Shown: positions 26,904 through 35,837 of the stretch, piece by piece
How the letters are laid out: every line of letters begins with the position of its first letter
Numbering within the stretch: the stretch's first letter is position 1
Assembly: GCA_045560765.1 (NCBI GenBank)
Contig: JBJKZD010000009.1
Location: 806,001 to 870,000, forward strand
Length of the DNA stretch: 64,000 nt
Reading direction: 5' to 3'
Origin: UBA9926 sp913064795
Lineage (GTDB): Bacteria; Pseudomonadota; Gammaproteobacteria; Pseudomonadales; Azotimanducaceae
The notes under the pieces: model-generated
Databases searched by the model: none
Seen by the model: only the letters and a program-made list of their open reading frames with translations
Told to the model about the DNA's origin: nothing
Position numbers and translations under genes: made by a program

Positions 26904-27049
26904 TCAGAGATAGAGGTCGATGGGTTCAGTCGCTGATGAGGGTTGCGCCCGCCAGTTGAGTCGTTCGAAGTAAAGGCATGGATATGACACAAAGTGAAAG
27001 TGTAGCCGCTGCGGCGAAGAAGCCACCAGAAGCGCACAAAGGAGATGTG

Positions 27050-29101
27050 ATGTTAAAGCGATTGGGAATCATCGGTTTGGTTGTGGGATGTCTGGGTTGT
27101 AGTCCAACGACTGAGGCGCCCCAGGCCAAAAAAAGTCCTGTTTACGGCGCTTGGGGGGTGGACCTTGCTGCCCAGAATTCTGAGATTCATCCAGGCGATG
27201 ATTTTCATGATTTTGCCAATGGGTTGTGGCTGACCAATCATCCGATTCCAGCGGAGCGATCCTCTTGGGGATCATTCTTTTTGTTGCGCGAGCAAGCAGA
27301 AGCGCGGGTTCGGGCGGTGATTGAATCTCTAGACGGTCCTGATCTTGAGCCAGGATCACCAGAACAAAAAGTGGGGGATTATTTCCGTAGTTGGATGAAT
27401 GTCGAAGCGCTCGATCAGCGCGGTTTAGAGCCGTTGCAAGCTGATTTGGACCGGATTCGATCGATTGAGAGCCGTGATGCGCTCATCGCAGAATTTGGCG
27501 GTGCCCCGCTCACTGGCGGCAGTGCACCTTTTTATGCCTATGTTGGAATCAACCCGATCAATCCTGATGAGCATAACGTAAGCTTGGGGCTGAGCGGCCT
27601 CGGCCTACCCGATCGAGACTACTATTTGGATGACGGGGAGGTCTTTTCAGACATTCGTGCCGACTACTTAGCCTATGTTGAAGTGATGTTGAGACATGCT
27701 GGGCACCTTGATCCGGCTGAGTCCGCACAACGGGTACTGGCTATTGAAACCCAAATTGCCAGACTCCAGTGGCCGCGAGCCGAGCGGCGGGACCGAGATA
27801 AAACCTATAATCCAACAACCCTCGACGCCTTCAAGGCGCAGCACGTGGCTTTCCCCTGGGGAGATTTCTTTGCAGCGCGGGGCATTGTGTCGGCGCCCTC
27901 ATTAAACGTGGTTCACCCCAACACGGTTATCCCTCTGATGGCCTTGATCAATGAGGTCTCGCTCAGGGATTGGCGGGCTTACTTGAGCTTTCATATCATC
28001 GATAACCACTCGGATGTTCTGACCCAAGCCATTGATGATGCGGCTTTTGAATTCAGAGGAAAAACGCTACAGGGGCAAGAAGAGCAACTCACGCGTTGGA
28101 AGCGTGGCGTGCTCAGGGTCGGCAGTCGGCAGGGCTTGGGCGAGCTAATCGGTCAGCTCTATGTTGATCGTCACTTTCCCGAAGCATCAAAACAAAGTAT
28201 GACCACTTTGGTTGAGACGCTGCGCGCAGCTTACGGCGAACGTATTCGCGGGTTGAGTTGGATGGGGGAAGCCACAAAATCAGAAGCGCTGAAAAAATTA
28301 GCGGCTTTTAAGCCAAAGATCGGCTTCCCTGACCGATGGAAAGAACTTGAGGCGATCGAAATCGATGAGCAGCGACTCTTTGAAAATGCCCGGGGGATTC
28401 GTCAATTTTTCTGGCAGGAGGGGATCCAAAAGCTGGGTCAGAAAACAGATCGGGCTGAATGGTACATGATGCCGCAAACGGTAAATGCTTATTACAACGC
28501 GAGTTTTAATGAAATTGTTTTCCCAGCGGCAATTCTTGAAGCCCCTTTCTTTGATCCACATGCAGATCCCGCGGTGAACTATGGGGCGATTGGTGCTGTG
28601 ATTGGCCACGAAATGGGGCATGGTTTCGATGATCAAGGCTCCAAATATGATGCGATGGGGGTCAAACGCAATTGGTGGACGGATGAGGATCTTGAGGGGT
28701 TCAAGGGTCGCACCAGTCGGTTGGTTGAACAGTTTGCCGGATATGAATCTCTGCCGGGGCAGTTCATCGATGGCGCCTTTACGCTGGGCGAAAATATTGG
28801 TGATTTGGGCGGGGTTGAAGTTGCACTCAGCGCCTATCGGTTGTCGCTGGATGGCCGGCCTGCTCCGGTCATTGATGGTTACACTGGGGAACAACGGTTT
28901 TTCCTAGCCTACGCGCAGGTATGGCGGGTTCATCGTCGCGACGATCTGGCCTTGCAGTTGTTGAAGTCAGATTCTCATTCGCCGCCGAAATATCGGATTA
29001 ATGGCATTGTTCGTAACGTTGATGCTTGGTATCAGGCTTTCAACGTGGGGCCTGAGCACGCGCTTTGGCTACCCAGAGAGGAGCGGGTGCAGATTTGGTA
29101 G
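27050..29101 (+). CDS. M13-family zinc metallopeptidase lipoprotein (PepO/neprilysin-like)
   Basis: I start at ATG 27050, which follows AAAGGAGATGTG and opens a lipoprotein signal peptide (GLVVGCLGCS lipobox, Cys about 16); the longer frame from 26978 adds residues with no signal character. The 683-residue protein has the complete M13 set: NAYYNASFNEIVFPAAIL, the zinc site VIGHEMGHGFDDQG (HExxH, His520 and His524), ENIGDLGGVEVAL (ENxxD, third ligand) and the C-terminal substrate region NVDAWYQAFNV. M13 enzymes cleave oligopeptides on the amino side of hydrophobic residues. The protein would be anchored to a membrane facing the periplasm. A TonB receptor gene follows; peptide use or processing is a reasonable guess. 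Confidence 0.92.
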   Translation: MLKRLGIIGLVVGCLGCSPTTEAPQAKKSPVYGAWGVDLAAQNSEIHPGDDFHDFANGLWLTNHPIPAERSSWGSFFLLREQAEARVRAVIESLDGPDLEPGSPEQKVGDYFRSWMNVEALDQRGLEPLQADLDRIRSIESRDALIAEFGGAPLTGGSAPFYAYVGINPINPDEHNVSLGLSGLGLPDRDYYLDDGEVFSDIRADYLAYVEVMLRHAGHLDPAESAQRVLAIETQIARLQWPRAERRDRDKTYNPTTLDAFKAQHVAFPWGDFFAARGIVSAPSLNVVHPNTVIPLMALINEVSLRDWRAYLSFHIIDNHSDVLTQAIDDAAFEFRGKTLQGQEEQLTRWKRGVLRVGSRQGLGELIGQLYVDRHFPEASKQSMTTLVETLRAAYGERIRGLSWMGEATKSEALKKLAAFKPKIGFPDRWKELEAIEIDEQRLFENARGIRQFFWQEGIQKLGQKTDRAEWYMMPQTVNAYYNASFNEIVFPAAILEAPFFDPHADPAVNYGAIGAVIGHEMGHGFDDQGSKYDAMGVKRNWWTDEDLEGFKGRTSRLVEQFAGYESLPGQFIDGAFTLGENIGDLGGVEVALSAYRLSLDGRPAPVIDGYTGEQRFFLAYAQVWRVHRRDDLALQLLKSDSHSPPKYRINGIVRNVDAWYQAFNVGPEHALWLPREERVQIW

Positions 29102-29146
29102 ATCACAAGGTCAGTTGAAGCGTCTAACTTTCGCGATTCCCTGGCC

Positions 29147-29164
29147 GACTAGGCGCGCCTAGTC
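29147..29164. promoter_or_regulatory. 18-bp perfect palindrome between peptidase and TonB receptor 2
   Basis: GACTAGGCGCGCCTAGTC is an 18-bp perfect palindrome, 45 bases after the peptidase stop and about 160 bases before the receptor start. With no loop and no T tract it is a poor terminator; it fits better as an operator for a dimeric regulator, such as one controlling the receptor. Confidence 0.45.
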
Positions 29165-29323
29165 TGATTGAAACCTCTTGAGTCGGAAGATATTTGCTGA
29201 TCGACCCTGCCTTTCCAAGGCCCATGAAGACCGTGAGGTTGTTTACTTTTTGTCACGAGTGTCCTATAAGGGGGTCATAGCTGGTGAAAAATCAGCTGCA
29301 ATAATAAAAATAAGGGGGAAGTT

Positions 29324-32185
29324 ATGGTTTCTAATCGAGCCAAGTTGGCGTGGTTGGTGGCTGCCGGGTTTGTTTTACCCGCGGGATCGCTGGCGATTGC
29401 AGAAGAAACAGGAAGAAAAATCGAAGAAGTGATTGTGACTGCGGAGCGCCGTGAGGCCTCTATCCAAGACACTTCAATGTCTATTACAGCCTTTACAACT
29501 GAGTTCATGGATGATTTTGGTATACGTAACCAAGAGGATCTTCAGAACTTTGTTCCCGCGACAACAATTCAGCCCTACGACGCCACGATTCGAGGCGTTG
29601 GTCGTAACTTCCGTGCACTGGGCGGTGATCCTGGTGTAGCAACCTACATGAATGGTGTTTACTCTGAGGATCTTCTGACGGCGACAGCTCAGACTTTTTG
29701 GGACGTTGACCGGGTTGAGGTACTTAGAGGCCCTCAGGGCACGCTGTATGGTCGAAATGCAGTGGGCGGCGCAATCAACATGATTTGGAAGAAACCCACG
29801 CAAGAAGTTGATTGGGCGATCAAAACCATTATGGGCAACACCGGCCAAACCGAATCCTACGGTATGCTCAACGGGCCCTTCACAGAGACGCTGTCGGGTC
29901 GGATGAATTTCGCGTTGCGAAACCGTGATGGTGTCATTAAGGAAATTGGAGACGGTAGAGACTTAGACGGGCTAGGCGTTAAGAACTTCAATGGGCAGAT
30001 TCAATGGGATCCCAATGACAAGTGGTCGCTGAACATACGACACAATGGGATGCGCGTGGATCGACCCTTCGGTGGTGCGAATGGCGGCGGGCTGGTCGTG
30101 CTCAATGAGGAAGGCGTCGCAGAAAGAAATTTTGATGCACTCGTGCCAGGGTATCGACGTGTCGATCCCTCGGTCACCGATCCATTGGCGAACAACTTTT
30201 TAGTGCCAAACCGTGCTGTCTATATGTTCACAGACCCGAATACTGGAGAGCAGGTTCAAGCGCAGAACAATCGGGCAGGAATCGATTTCGCCGACTTTGA
30301 TGGATTTCAAAATGCTGCAGCCTCGCTAGATGGCTTTAATTACAGCAGCCCAGAATCGAGAGCTGCCTATAATGCTTGTGTTTTCTCTGATGAGATTAAC
30401 GGGAGCGATCTTTGCGCTGCTACCAATGGGCTGCAGCGAGAAGAGTTCGAAGCGGACACAACGCAGCTTAATTTGATCTATCAGTTGACCGACAATGTGG
30501 AGCTGAAATATATCTTTGGCTTCAATGAGTTGATCTACCGACGGACTACAGACGATGACAATACTGCCAGTAGATTTCATGACCGACAGTTCTACGTGAA
30601 TCATGAAGCGGTTTATGAATCCCATGAGCTGGTTGCGGTTGTTGATTTCTCGGAGGATTTTAGCTTGACGTCGGGTATCTATTTTTACGATGCGACGATC
30701 GATCAGCGCGGTGACTTCTATAGTTCGGTTGGTGAGCGGCGGTTTATAGACCCTTACATGTTCAGTACGGCTATTTTTGGCCCGGGTCCTATGACTACAT
30801 TGCACGGCGCGCGTGATTCATGTGAGGGCAGCACTGCATTTGGCTGTAATCGAAACGATTCCCTCCAGGACCCAGATGCGTACAACCTTCAGTTGTCTCC
30901 CTGGCTTGGAGATCCCGGCACGCATCCAGACCTCGATGTCCAATGGGGTCCAAATACAATAGGTAGCGATTTGCTCTATCACACCCAGACTCAGCGAGAG
31001 GCTTTTGCTGCATACTCTCAGGGCGTCTGGCAAATCAATGACAAATTCGCTTTGACGATGGGGTTACGTTATGCCCGCGATGAATTAATCGCTGAGGAAA
31101 ACCTATGGCGATATTCTGAGACCGGCGGCGATTCCTTTATCCCAGCGATATTCGGCAGCCTAGCGGTGATGAACATGGCCAACGGTGGATTCGAGACGGA
31201 TGCAAGCCTAGTTTCAGATGCCAATCCCTTCGGCGTCATCTTTGACGAGTATGGGCAGCCTACACCGACACGATTAGCCGTCAACGGTGGGACGCCCTTT
31301 GCGCTGAGTATTTATCGGCCTTTTGAGCGTGAAGACACCAAAACGACGTTTAGAGTCAATCTAGACTACGACATCAACGATAACGCCATGATGTATGCGT
31401 CGGTGACGTCAGGGCACCGCGCAGGTGGCTACAACTTGGTGTTCTTCAGTAACTCCCCGACTTATGAGCCGGAAGAGTTGATCGCTTATGAGATCGGTTA
31501 CAAGACTCAGTGGATGGATAACTCATTGCAGCTCAATGGTTCCTTTTACTACTACGACTACGAGAACATCCATACAGTGGCGACTGAAGTCAGCGAGTTC
31601 TTCGGAACCTCGACCTCAACCTTGGCTGCTCCGGGCGCTGAGATTAAGGGAATTGAGGCTGAGCTGACTTGGCTTGCGACCGATCGGCTGACTTTAGGCG
31701 GTAACTTTAGCTACACGCCGAACAAGTACACTGAGGACTTGGTCATGCTGGATCCAGTTCGTTTCGACGCGCCGCCTTCGCTCTTTGGCGCAGTTCAGTC
31801 GGCGACGAATATCAATGGCAACCAGTTGCTGCAGGTACCGGAGTCTAAATTCAATGGTTGGATAACGCATGTGACCCCGCTTGATTCCGGTGCAACATTG
31901 ATGTTTTCAGGAAGCTATAGCTGGATTGATGAAGTCTATTACTCTCCTTTTCAGAATGACCGCGACAAGGCTGCTGACTATGGTCGACTGGATTTGAGAG
32001 CGACCTGGACCTCAGCAGATGGCAGGATGATGCTTGCTGGGTTCGTGAACAACGTCTTAGATGACGTTGGTGTTTTGCAGGTCCTAAGAGAGGGCGAAGC
32101 AGAGCATTTCAGGCAGTCTGCTGGAACGACGTTGCCGCGACTGATGGGGATCGAATTCACCGTTGCTATGAATGCAATGAATTGA
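29324..32185 (+). CDS. TonB-dependent outer-membrane receptor
   Basis: The 953-residue protein has a signal peptide (about residues 1-26), a TonB box IEEVIVTAERREASIQD, and a plug with EDLQNFVPATTIQPYDATIRGVG and VEVLRGPQGTLYGRNAVGGAINM. The large barrel closes with GIEFTVAMNAMN, an unusual end without the expected C-terminal aromatic residue. RREASIQD and RGPQGTLYGRNA are typical of the large marine and sphingomonad receptor family whose ligands are diverse and mostly unknown. GGGGGAAGTT lies just upstream of the ATG. A strong terminator follows. Confidence 0.93.
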   Translation: MVSNRAKLAWLVAAGFVLPAGSLAIAEETGRKIEEVIVTAERREASIQDTSMSITAFTTEFMDDFGIRNQEDLQNFVPATTIQPYDATIRGVGRNFRALGGDPGVATYMNGVYSEDLLTATAQTFWDVDRVEVLRGPQGTLYGRNAVGGAINMIWKKPTQEVDWAIKTIMGNTGQTESYGMLNGPFTETLSGRMNFALRNRDGVIKEIGDGRDLDGLGVKNFNGQIQWDPNDKWSLNIRHNGMRVDRPFGGANGGGLVVLNEEGVAERNFDALVPGYRRVDPSVTDPLANNFLVPNRAVYMFTDPNTGEQVQAQNNRAGIDFADFDGFQNAAASLDGFNYSSPESRAAYNACVFSDEINGSDLCAATNGLQREEFEADTTQLNLIYQLTDNVELKYIFGFNELIYRRTTDDDNTASRFHDRQFYVNHEAVYESHELVAVVDFSEDFSLTSGIYFYDATIDQRGDFYSSVGERRFIDPYMFSTAIFGPGPMTTLHGARDSCEGSTAFGCNRNDSLQDPDAYNLQLSPWLGDPGTHPDLDVQWGPNTIGSDLLYHTQTQREAFAAYSQGVWQINDKFALTMGLRYARDELIAEENLWRYSETGGDSFIPAIFGSLAVMNMANGGFETDASLVSDANPFGVIFDEYGQPTPTRLAVNGGTPFALSIYRPFEREDTKTTFRVNLDYDINDNAMMYASVTSGHRAGGYNLVFFSNSPTYEPEELIAYEIGYKTQWMDNSLQLNGSFYYYDYENIHTVATEVSEFFGTSTSTLAAPGAEIKGIEAELTWLATDRLTLGGNFSYTPNKYTEDLVMLDPVRFDAPPSLFGAVQSATNINGNQLLQVPESKFNGWITHVTPLDSGATLMFSGSYSWIDEVYYSPFQNDRDKAADYGRLDLRATWTSADGRMMLAGFVNNVLDDVGVLQVLREGEAEHFRQSAGTTLPRLMGIEFTVAMNAMN

Positions 32186-32210
32186 TCGACCCCTCAACCG
32201 AGGTAGAGAA

Positions 32211-32237
32211 AAGGCGGCTTATAGCCGCCTTTTTTTA
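32211..32237 (+). terminator. Rho-independent terminator after TonB receptor 2
   Basis: A 9-bp stem AAGGCGGCT/AGCCGCCTT with a three-base loop is followed by seven T residues, 25 bases after the receptor stop. Confidence 0.92.
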
Positions 32238-32349
32238 TGCACTAGTTTTATGCACTAGGAAACTGGTTAGTGGCTTTTCGACATTAACGGTTGCAGCATG
32301 GCTGACAACGGGTTGGTCTTTTGCGTCGCTGTAGTGATCTTTTTTGGCT

Positions 32350-32378
32350 GTGACATTATGCTCAGACTCAGGTACACT
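32350..32378 (+). promoter_or_regulatory. Sigma-70-type promoter of the cold-shock gene
   Basis: GTGACA (32350-32355), a 17-base spacer and TACACT (32373-32378) match the -35 and -10 consensus at 5/6 and 4/6 positions. Transcription would begin near 32385, leaving a leader of about 140 bases before the ATG, which is typical of CspA-type mRNAs that are regulated through leader structure. Confidence 0.5.
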
Positions 32379-32527
32379 GCCTCGGCTGTTCAAGGACCGC
32401 ATCTATTTATGACCGCGCAGTATGTGTAACGCTCTCGTTTTCTTCTTCCGCTCGTAAGTATCTCAAAGTCTCTCAGCCTTCCAGTGTCATCAATGACCTG
32501 GGAGAAAAAACGATCTAAGGAAAAAAC

Positions 32528-32734
32528 ATGGCAACAGTACGTGGACAAGTAAAGTGGTTCGATGACCAAAAAGGATATGGATTTATCGCTCAGGAAAGTG
32601 GCAAAGATGTTTTTGTACACTTTCGAGCGATTACCTCACCAGGCGTTTCAACACTGCGTGATGGTCAGGAAGTCGAGTTCGAAGTGCAGCAGGGCGACAA
32701 AGGCTTGCAAGCTGCGAACGTTACCGTCGTCTAA
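32528..32734 (+). CDS. Cold-shock protein, CspA family
   Basis: The 68-residue protein is a single cold-shock domain with both RNA-binding motifs: KGYGFIAQ (RNP1) and DVFVHFRAI (RNP2), preceded by GQVKWFDDQ. It binds single-stranded nucleic acid and melts RNA structure. The long leader and the hairpin just after the stop suggest a single-gene transcript. Whether it is cold-induced or constitutive cannot be told from sequence. Confidence 0.95.
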   Translation: MATVRGQVKWFDDQKGYGFIAQESGKDVFVHFRAITSPGVSTLRDGQEVEFEVQQGDKGLQAANVTVV

Positions 32735-32745
32735 AGTTGTTTACC

Positions 32746-32777
32746 CTCGTCCCTATAGCATTCGCTACAGGGACGAG
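32746..32777 (+). terminator. Strong hairpin after the cold-shock gene
   Basis: CTCGTCCCTATAGC pairs with GCTACAGGGACGAG (one A/C mismatch) around the loop ATTC, beginning 11 bases after the csp stop. No T tract follows, so it may be a 3'-end stabiliser or a Rho-dependent end rather than a classical terminator. Confidence 0.55.
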
Positions 32778-33175
32778 CGGTGCGGCCTCTCTGCACCGCA
32801 ATCATTCAATCCTGCCATTTTTCTGTCATTTTTCTGTCATCCTTACATTGGGAAGACGGGATCTATATCGTCATCCTCCCTCCAAACATCTATCTTGATG
32901 GCGTTGTTAGGACCCTTTAAAACCCTCTTTTGATTGAGCAGTACGCATTCGGTGGCGATCGAAAGTGCTACCCTTACTCATCAATCGGTTACAGATCAGC
33001 AATGCCGGACTGTCATCGGTCCAAATGAACAACAGTGATGTGGAACCATGAGCAAAACGGCGCTTGGCAGGGAATTGCGTTTTCTAGCGGCTATTCGAGC
33101 GGGCTTTCTAAATCGAGGGCCAAAGCAAATTTGAAAGGAACGAGAGTGCGCCGTGACACCAGATGCCCTGAAACA
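32778..33175. other. Intergenic region csp / smpB
   Basis: About 400 bases between convergent genes. Short repeats of TTTTTCTGTCAT occur at about 32818-32840. Although smpB is next door, no tmRNA-like sequence is present here. Small open frames lack coding character. Confidence 0.4.
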
Positions 33176-33652
33176 TCAGCGGCGATAATCTTTGGCAATT
33201 CGCTGCTTGTCTCGCTGCCAATCGCGTTCTTTAATGGTGGCGCGTTTGTCGTGCTCTTTTTTACCTGAAGCCAGCGCCAATTCACACTTCACCAGTGGTC
33301 CTTTCCAGTAGAGTGCCATGGGCACGCAGGTGAATCCTTTTTGTTGCACACTCCCGATCAGGCGCGCAATTTCTCGGCGATTGAGCAGCAATTTCCGAAT
33401 CCTTTGCGACTCAGCTGTGACGTGACTGGAGGCTGAATGTAATGGCGTAATGTTGGCGCCCAAAAGAAAGGCTTCCTGTTGCTTAAAAAAAACATAGGTG
33501 TCTGTCAGCTGGATTCTACCCGCTCTAATCGATTTGACTTCCCAGCCTTGCAGAACCACGCCAGCTTCGAATTTCTCGTGGATGTGGTACTCAAAACGGG
33601 CTTTTTTGTTTTGAGCGATGGTTCCTGGGCTTGCTTTTTTGGGCTTAGCCAA
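33176..33652 (-). CDS. smpB: SsrA (tmRNA)-binding protein SmpB
   Basis: The 158-residue protein has the SmpB core: NKKARFEYHIHEKFEAGVVLQGWEVKSIR, GRIQLTDTYV, a region with LLNRREIARL, and the basic tail EHDKRATIKERDWQRDKQRI. It delivers tmRNA to stalled ribosomes for rescue. I choose TTG 33652 (TTG GCT AAG CCC) as start because AGGAGG lies nine bases upstream and the longer frame to 33775 adds 41 unrelated residues. The partner gene ssrA is not in the window except as a 20-bp attachment copy at 2912. The transporter gene diverges from it. Confidence 0.95.
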   Translation of the reverse strand: MAKPKKASPGTIAQNKKARFEYHIHEKFEAGVVLQGWEVKSIRAGRIQLTDTYVFFKQQEAFLLGANITPLHSASSHVTAESQRIRKLLLNRREIARLIGSVQQKGFTCVPMALYWKGPLVKCELALASGKKEHDKRATIKERDWQRDKQRIAKDYRR

Positions 33653-33752
33653 TGGGATTTGCCTCCTAGATGTAGTGCTATTGTACGCCTTCGTTAACGA
33701 CTTGTAGATGGACTCCAAAATGGTGACAATAAAAATCTTCTGAGGAGGCCGC

Positions 33753-35111
33753 ATGGTACAACAATCCGAGTCCAAACATGGGATGTGGTCATCTCGATTG
33801 ATGTTTATTTTTGCCGCAGCGGGCTCTGCCGTCGGCCTGGGTAATATATGGCGGTTTCCATATCTTGCTGGGGAAAATGGGGGTGGCGTTTTTGTGTTGG
33901 CCTACCTCGCCTGTATCGCACTCATTGGGCTACCCATTCTTATTTCAGAAATTTTGCTCGGGCGGGCGGGTCGCCAGAGTCCGATCAACGCGATGGTCCA
34001 GCTCGCTGATGTGTCCAAGGTCAGTCGAAACTGGCAGGTCATTGGTTGGATGGGCGCTCTGGCAGGCTTCATGATTCTCTCGTTTTATGCGGTGATCGCG
34101 GGTTGGGCGATGGCTTATGTTTTAGAAATGATGTCGGGGCGTTTTGTTGGCGTAGATCCCGCACAGGCAGCTGCAAGCTTTGAAACTTTTATCAGTGACC
34201 CGGCCCAAGTCGTCGCCTGGCAAACCGGGTTCATGATTTTGACTATCGCGATTGCAGCGCGAGGAGTCGGTCGGGGTCTTGAGGTCACAGTGCGCTATCT
34301 CATGCCGGCTTTGTTTTTTCTACTGGTGGCCCTAGTGATCTACTCCGGGGTGACCTCGGGGCGGTTCGTCGATGGCCTCGCGTTTTTGTTTCAACCAGAC
34401 TTTGAACGTTTTGATTCGAGTAGTTTGATAACGGCTATGGGGCAAGCGTTTTTCACCCTCAGCCTTGGGATGGGTGCGATCATGGCCTATGGCGCTTATA
34501 TGCCTAAGGGTTCATCGATCGTTGGCACGGCGGCAACGATCGCTGTTTTAGACACCTCGGTCGCGCTGATGTCTGGACTTGTTATTTTTCCACTTGTTTT
34601 TGCAAATGGGTTAGAGAGCTCGGCCGGACCGGGTCTGATGTTTATCACCCTACCCATCGCTTTTGGACAAATGACCGGGGGACAAGTTTTTGGTACTGCG
34701 TTTTTCGTGCTTGTTTCGTTCGCAGCAATCACCTCGAGTATCTCGTTGCTTGAGCCTGCGGTTGCATGGGTGGTGGAAAAAACATCCTTGGGCCGAGTCA
34801 AAGCGGCGAGTTTAGTCGGTGGGGTTGCTTGGCTACTGGGACTCGGTAGCGCTTTGTCTTTCAACCTGGGCGCAGATTGGACGCTGCCCAACGGGTTTAA
34901 CTTCTTTGATACCATGGATTACGTATCGAACAATATTCTGCTGCCTTTAGGGGGTATTTTGATTGCGGTCTTTGCAGGTTGGCGGTTAAGTGGAGAAACC
35001 CTTCAAGAGCAAATGCAGGAAGATCAGGGCGCCCTTATTTTATGGCGCTTTTTGACTCGGTATTTGGCACCTGTGGGCGTGCTGATTGTCTTTATTGTGA
35101 CTATTTTTTAG
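33753..35111 (+). CDS. Sodium-dependent transporter, NSS/SNF family
   Basis: The 452-residue protein starts with the NSS signature SSRLMFIFAAAGSAVGLGNIWRFPYLAGENGGG, which carries the substrate and sodium site of helix 1, and has about 11-12 hydrophobic helices. Helix 6 contains FFTLSLGMGAIMAYGAYMP. Bacterial members such as LeuT, MhsT and TnaT import amino acids with sodium. The substrate is not predictable. AGGAGG lies six bases before the ATG. RatA follows 26 bases after the stop and may be read through from this gene. Confidence 0.93.
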   Translation: MVQQSESKHGMWSSRLMFIFAAAGSAVGLGNIWRFPYLAGENGGGVFVLAYLACIALIGLPILISEILLGRAGRQSPINAMVQLADVSKVSRNWQVIGWMGALAGFMILSFYAVIAGWAMAYVLEMMSGRFVGVDPAQAAASFETFISDPAQVVAWQTGFMILTIAIAARGVGRGLEVTVRYLMPALFFLLVALVIYSGVTSGRFVDGLAFLFQPDFERFDSSSLITAMGQAFFTLSLGMGAIMAYGAYMPKGSSIVGTAATIAVLDTSVALMSGLVIFPLVFANGLESSAGPGLMFITLPIAFGQMTGGQVFGTAFFVLVSFAAITSSISLLEPAVAWVVEKTSLGRVKAASLVGGVAWLLGLGSALSFNLGADWTLPNGFNFFDTMDYVSNNILLPLGGILIAVFAGWRLSGETLQEQMQEDQGALILWRFLTRYLAPVGVLIVFIVTIF

Positions 35112-35137
35112 ACGATAAAACGTTAAGGCGGCGTATT

Positions 35138-35569
35138 TTGAGGGTGGTTAATCGGTCAGCTCTGGTTCCCTACTCGCCGAGGCTAGCGTTTGAAACTGTG
35201 GACGATATTGAAGCGTATTCGGAGTTTTTGCCCTGGTGTTCGGAAAGTAGAGTTTTAGACAGGACAGATTCAGAAGTCATTGCAACTTTGGTGCTCTCGG
35301 CGTCTGGTATTGACCAAGCTTTTACAACCCAAAATCGGCTGACCCGCTACCAAAACATTGAACTATCCCTTTTGGATGGACCTTTCTCACAGCTACATGG
35401 CCAGTGGTCCTTTGAGCCACTGGGTCAGGATGGTTGCAAAATGGAATTGGTCCTTTCCTTTGAATTTAGTAATCCTATCGTGGATCGAACCTTTGGCAGG
35501 CTATTCGGCGGCGCTGCAGATCGGTTGGTCAGTGCCTTTACAGATCGATTGGACGAACTCCATGACTGA
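35138..35569 (+). CDS. ratA: RatA / COQ10-type START-domain protein
   Basis: I begin at TTG 35138, preceded by AAGGCGGCG, where the family start (VNRSALVPYSPRLAFETVDDIEAYSEFLPWC) lies; the longer open frame from 34979 overlaps the transporter and adds unrelated residues. The 143-residue protein is a COQ10/START domain with FEFSNPIVDRTFGRLFGGAADRLVSAF near the end. In E. coli RatA was described as a ribosome-association toxin; eukaryotic COQ10 is a ubiquinone chaperone. It is paired with ratB, whose ATG overlaps its stop, and both lie near smpB and bamE as in many gammaproteobacteria. GTG 35144 is an alternative start. Confidence 0.9.
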   Translation: MRVVNRSALVPYSPRLAFETVDDIEAYSEFLPWCSESRVLDRTDSEVIATLVLSASGIDQAFTTQNRLTRYQNIELSLLDGPFSQLHGQWSFEPLGQDGCKMELVLSFEFSNPIVDRTFGRLFGGAADRLVSAFTDRLDELHD

Positions 35570-35837
35570 TTGCAGGGTTGAAGTGTGTTTCGCATCGCCA
35601 GATGCTCAGCAGCTCGTCTCTTGTGAGGTCAAAAGCGCCGCCTCGGTCCGCGAGGTTGTATTGAATTCGTCCCTGCCAGAGGCATTTCCAGACTACGACT
35701 TTGCGATGATGCCTTGCGGAATATTCGGGCAACGAGTACCCGACGATCATCCTGTAAAAAATGGCGATCGAATTGAAATCTACCGCCCCCTAGTGGTTGA
35801 TCCCAAGGCTCGCAGAAGGGCCAGGGCGGCCCGTTAA
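35562..35837 (+). CDS. ratB: RnfH/RatB-family ubiquitin-like protein
   Basis: The 91-residue protein begins at ATG 35562 inside the end of ratA. It has the RnfH/UPF0125 features: VEVCFASPDAQQLVSCEV, VREVVLNSSL, GIFGQRVPDDHPVKNGDRIEIYRPLVVDPKARRR. The fold is beta-grasp (ubiquitin-like). The function is not established; pairing with ratA is a conserved arrangement. Its TAA stop overlaps the bamE stop on the other strand in the tetranucleotide TTAA at 35834-35837. Confidence 0.92.
   Translation: MTDCRVEVCFASPDAQQLVSCEVKSAASVREVVLNSSLPEAFPDYDFAMMPCGIFGQRVPDDHPVKNGDRIEIYRPLVVDPKARRRARAAR

Noticed and set aside
32935..33175. ssrA gene beside smpB
   Set aside because: ssrA is often near smpB, but no tRNA-like ends or CCTCCACCA are present here.
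33035..33268. Small plus-strand frame before and inside smpB
   Set aside because: It runs into the smpB gene antisense and has no ribosome site.
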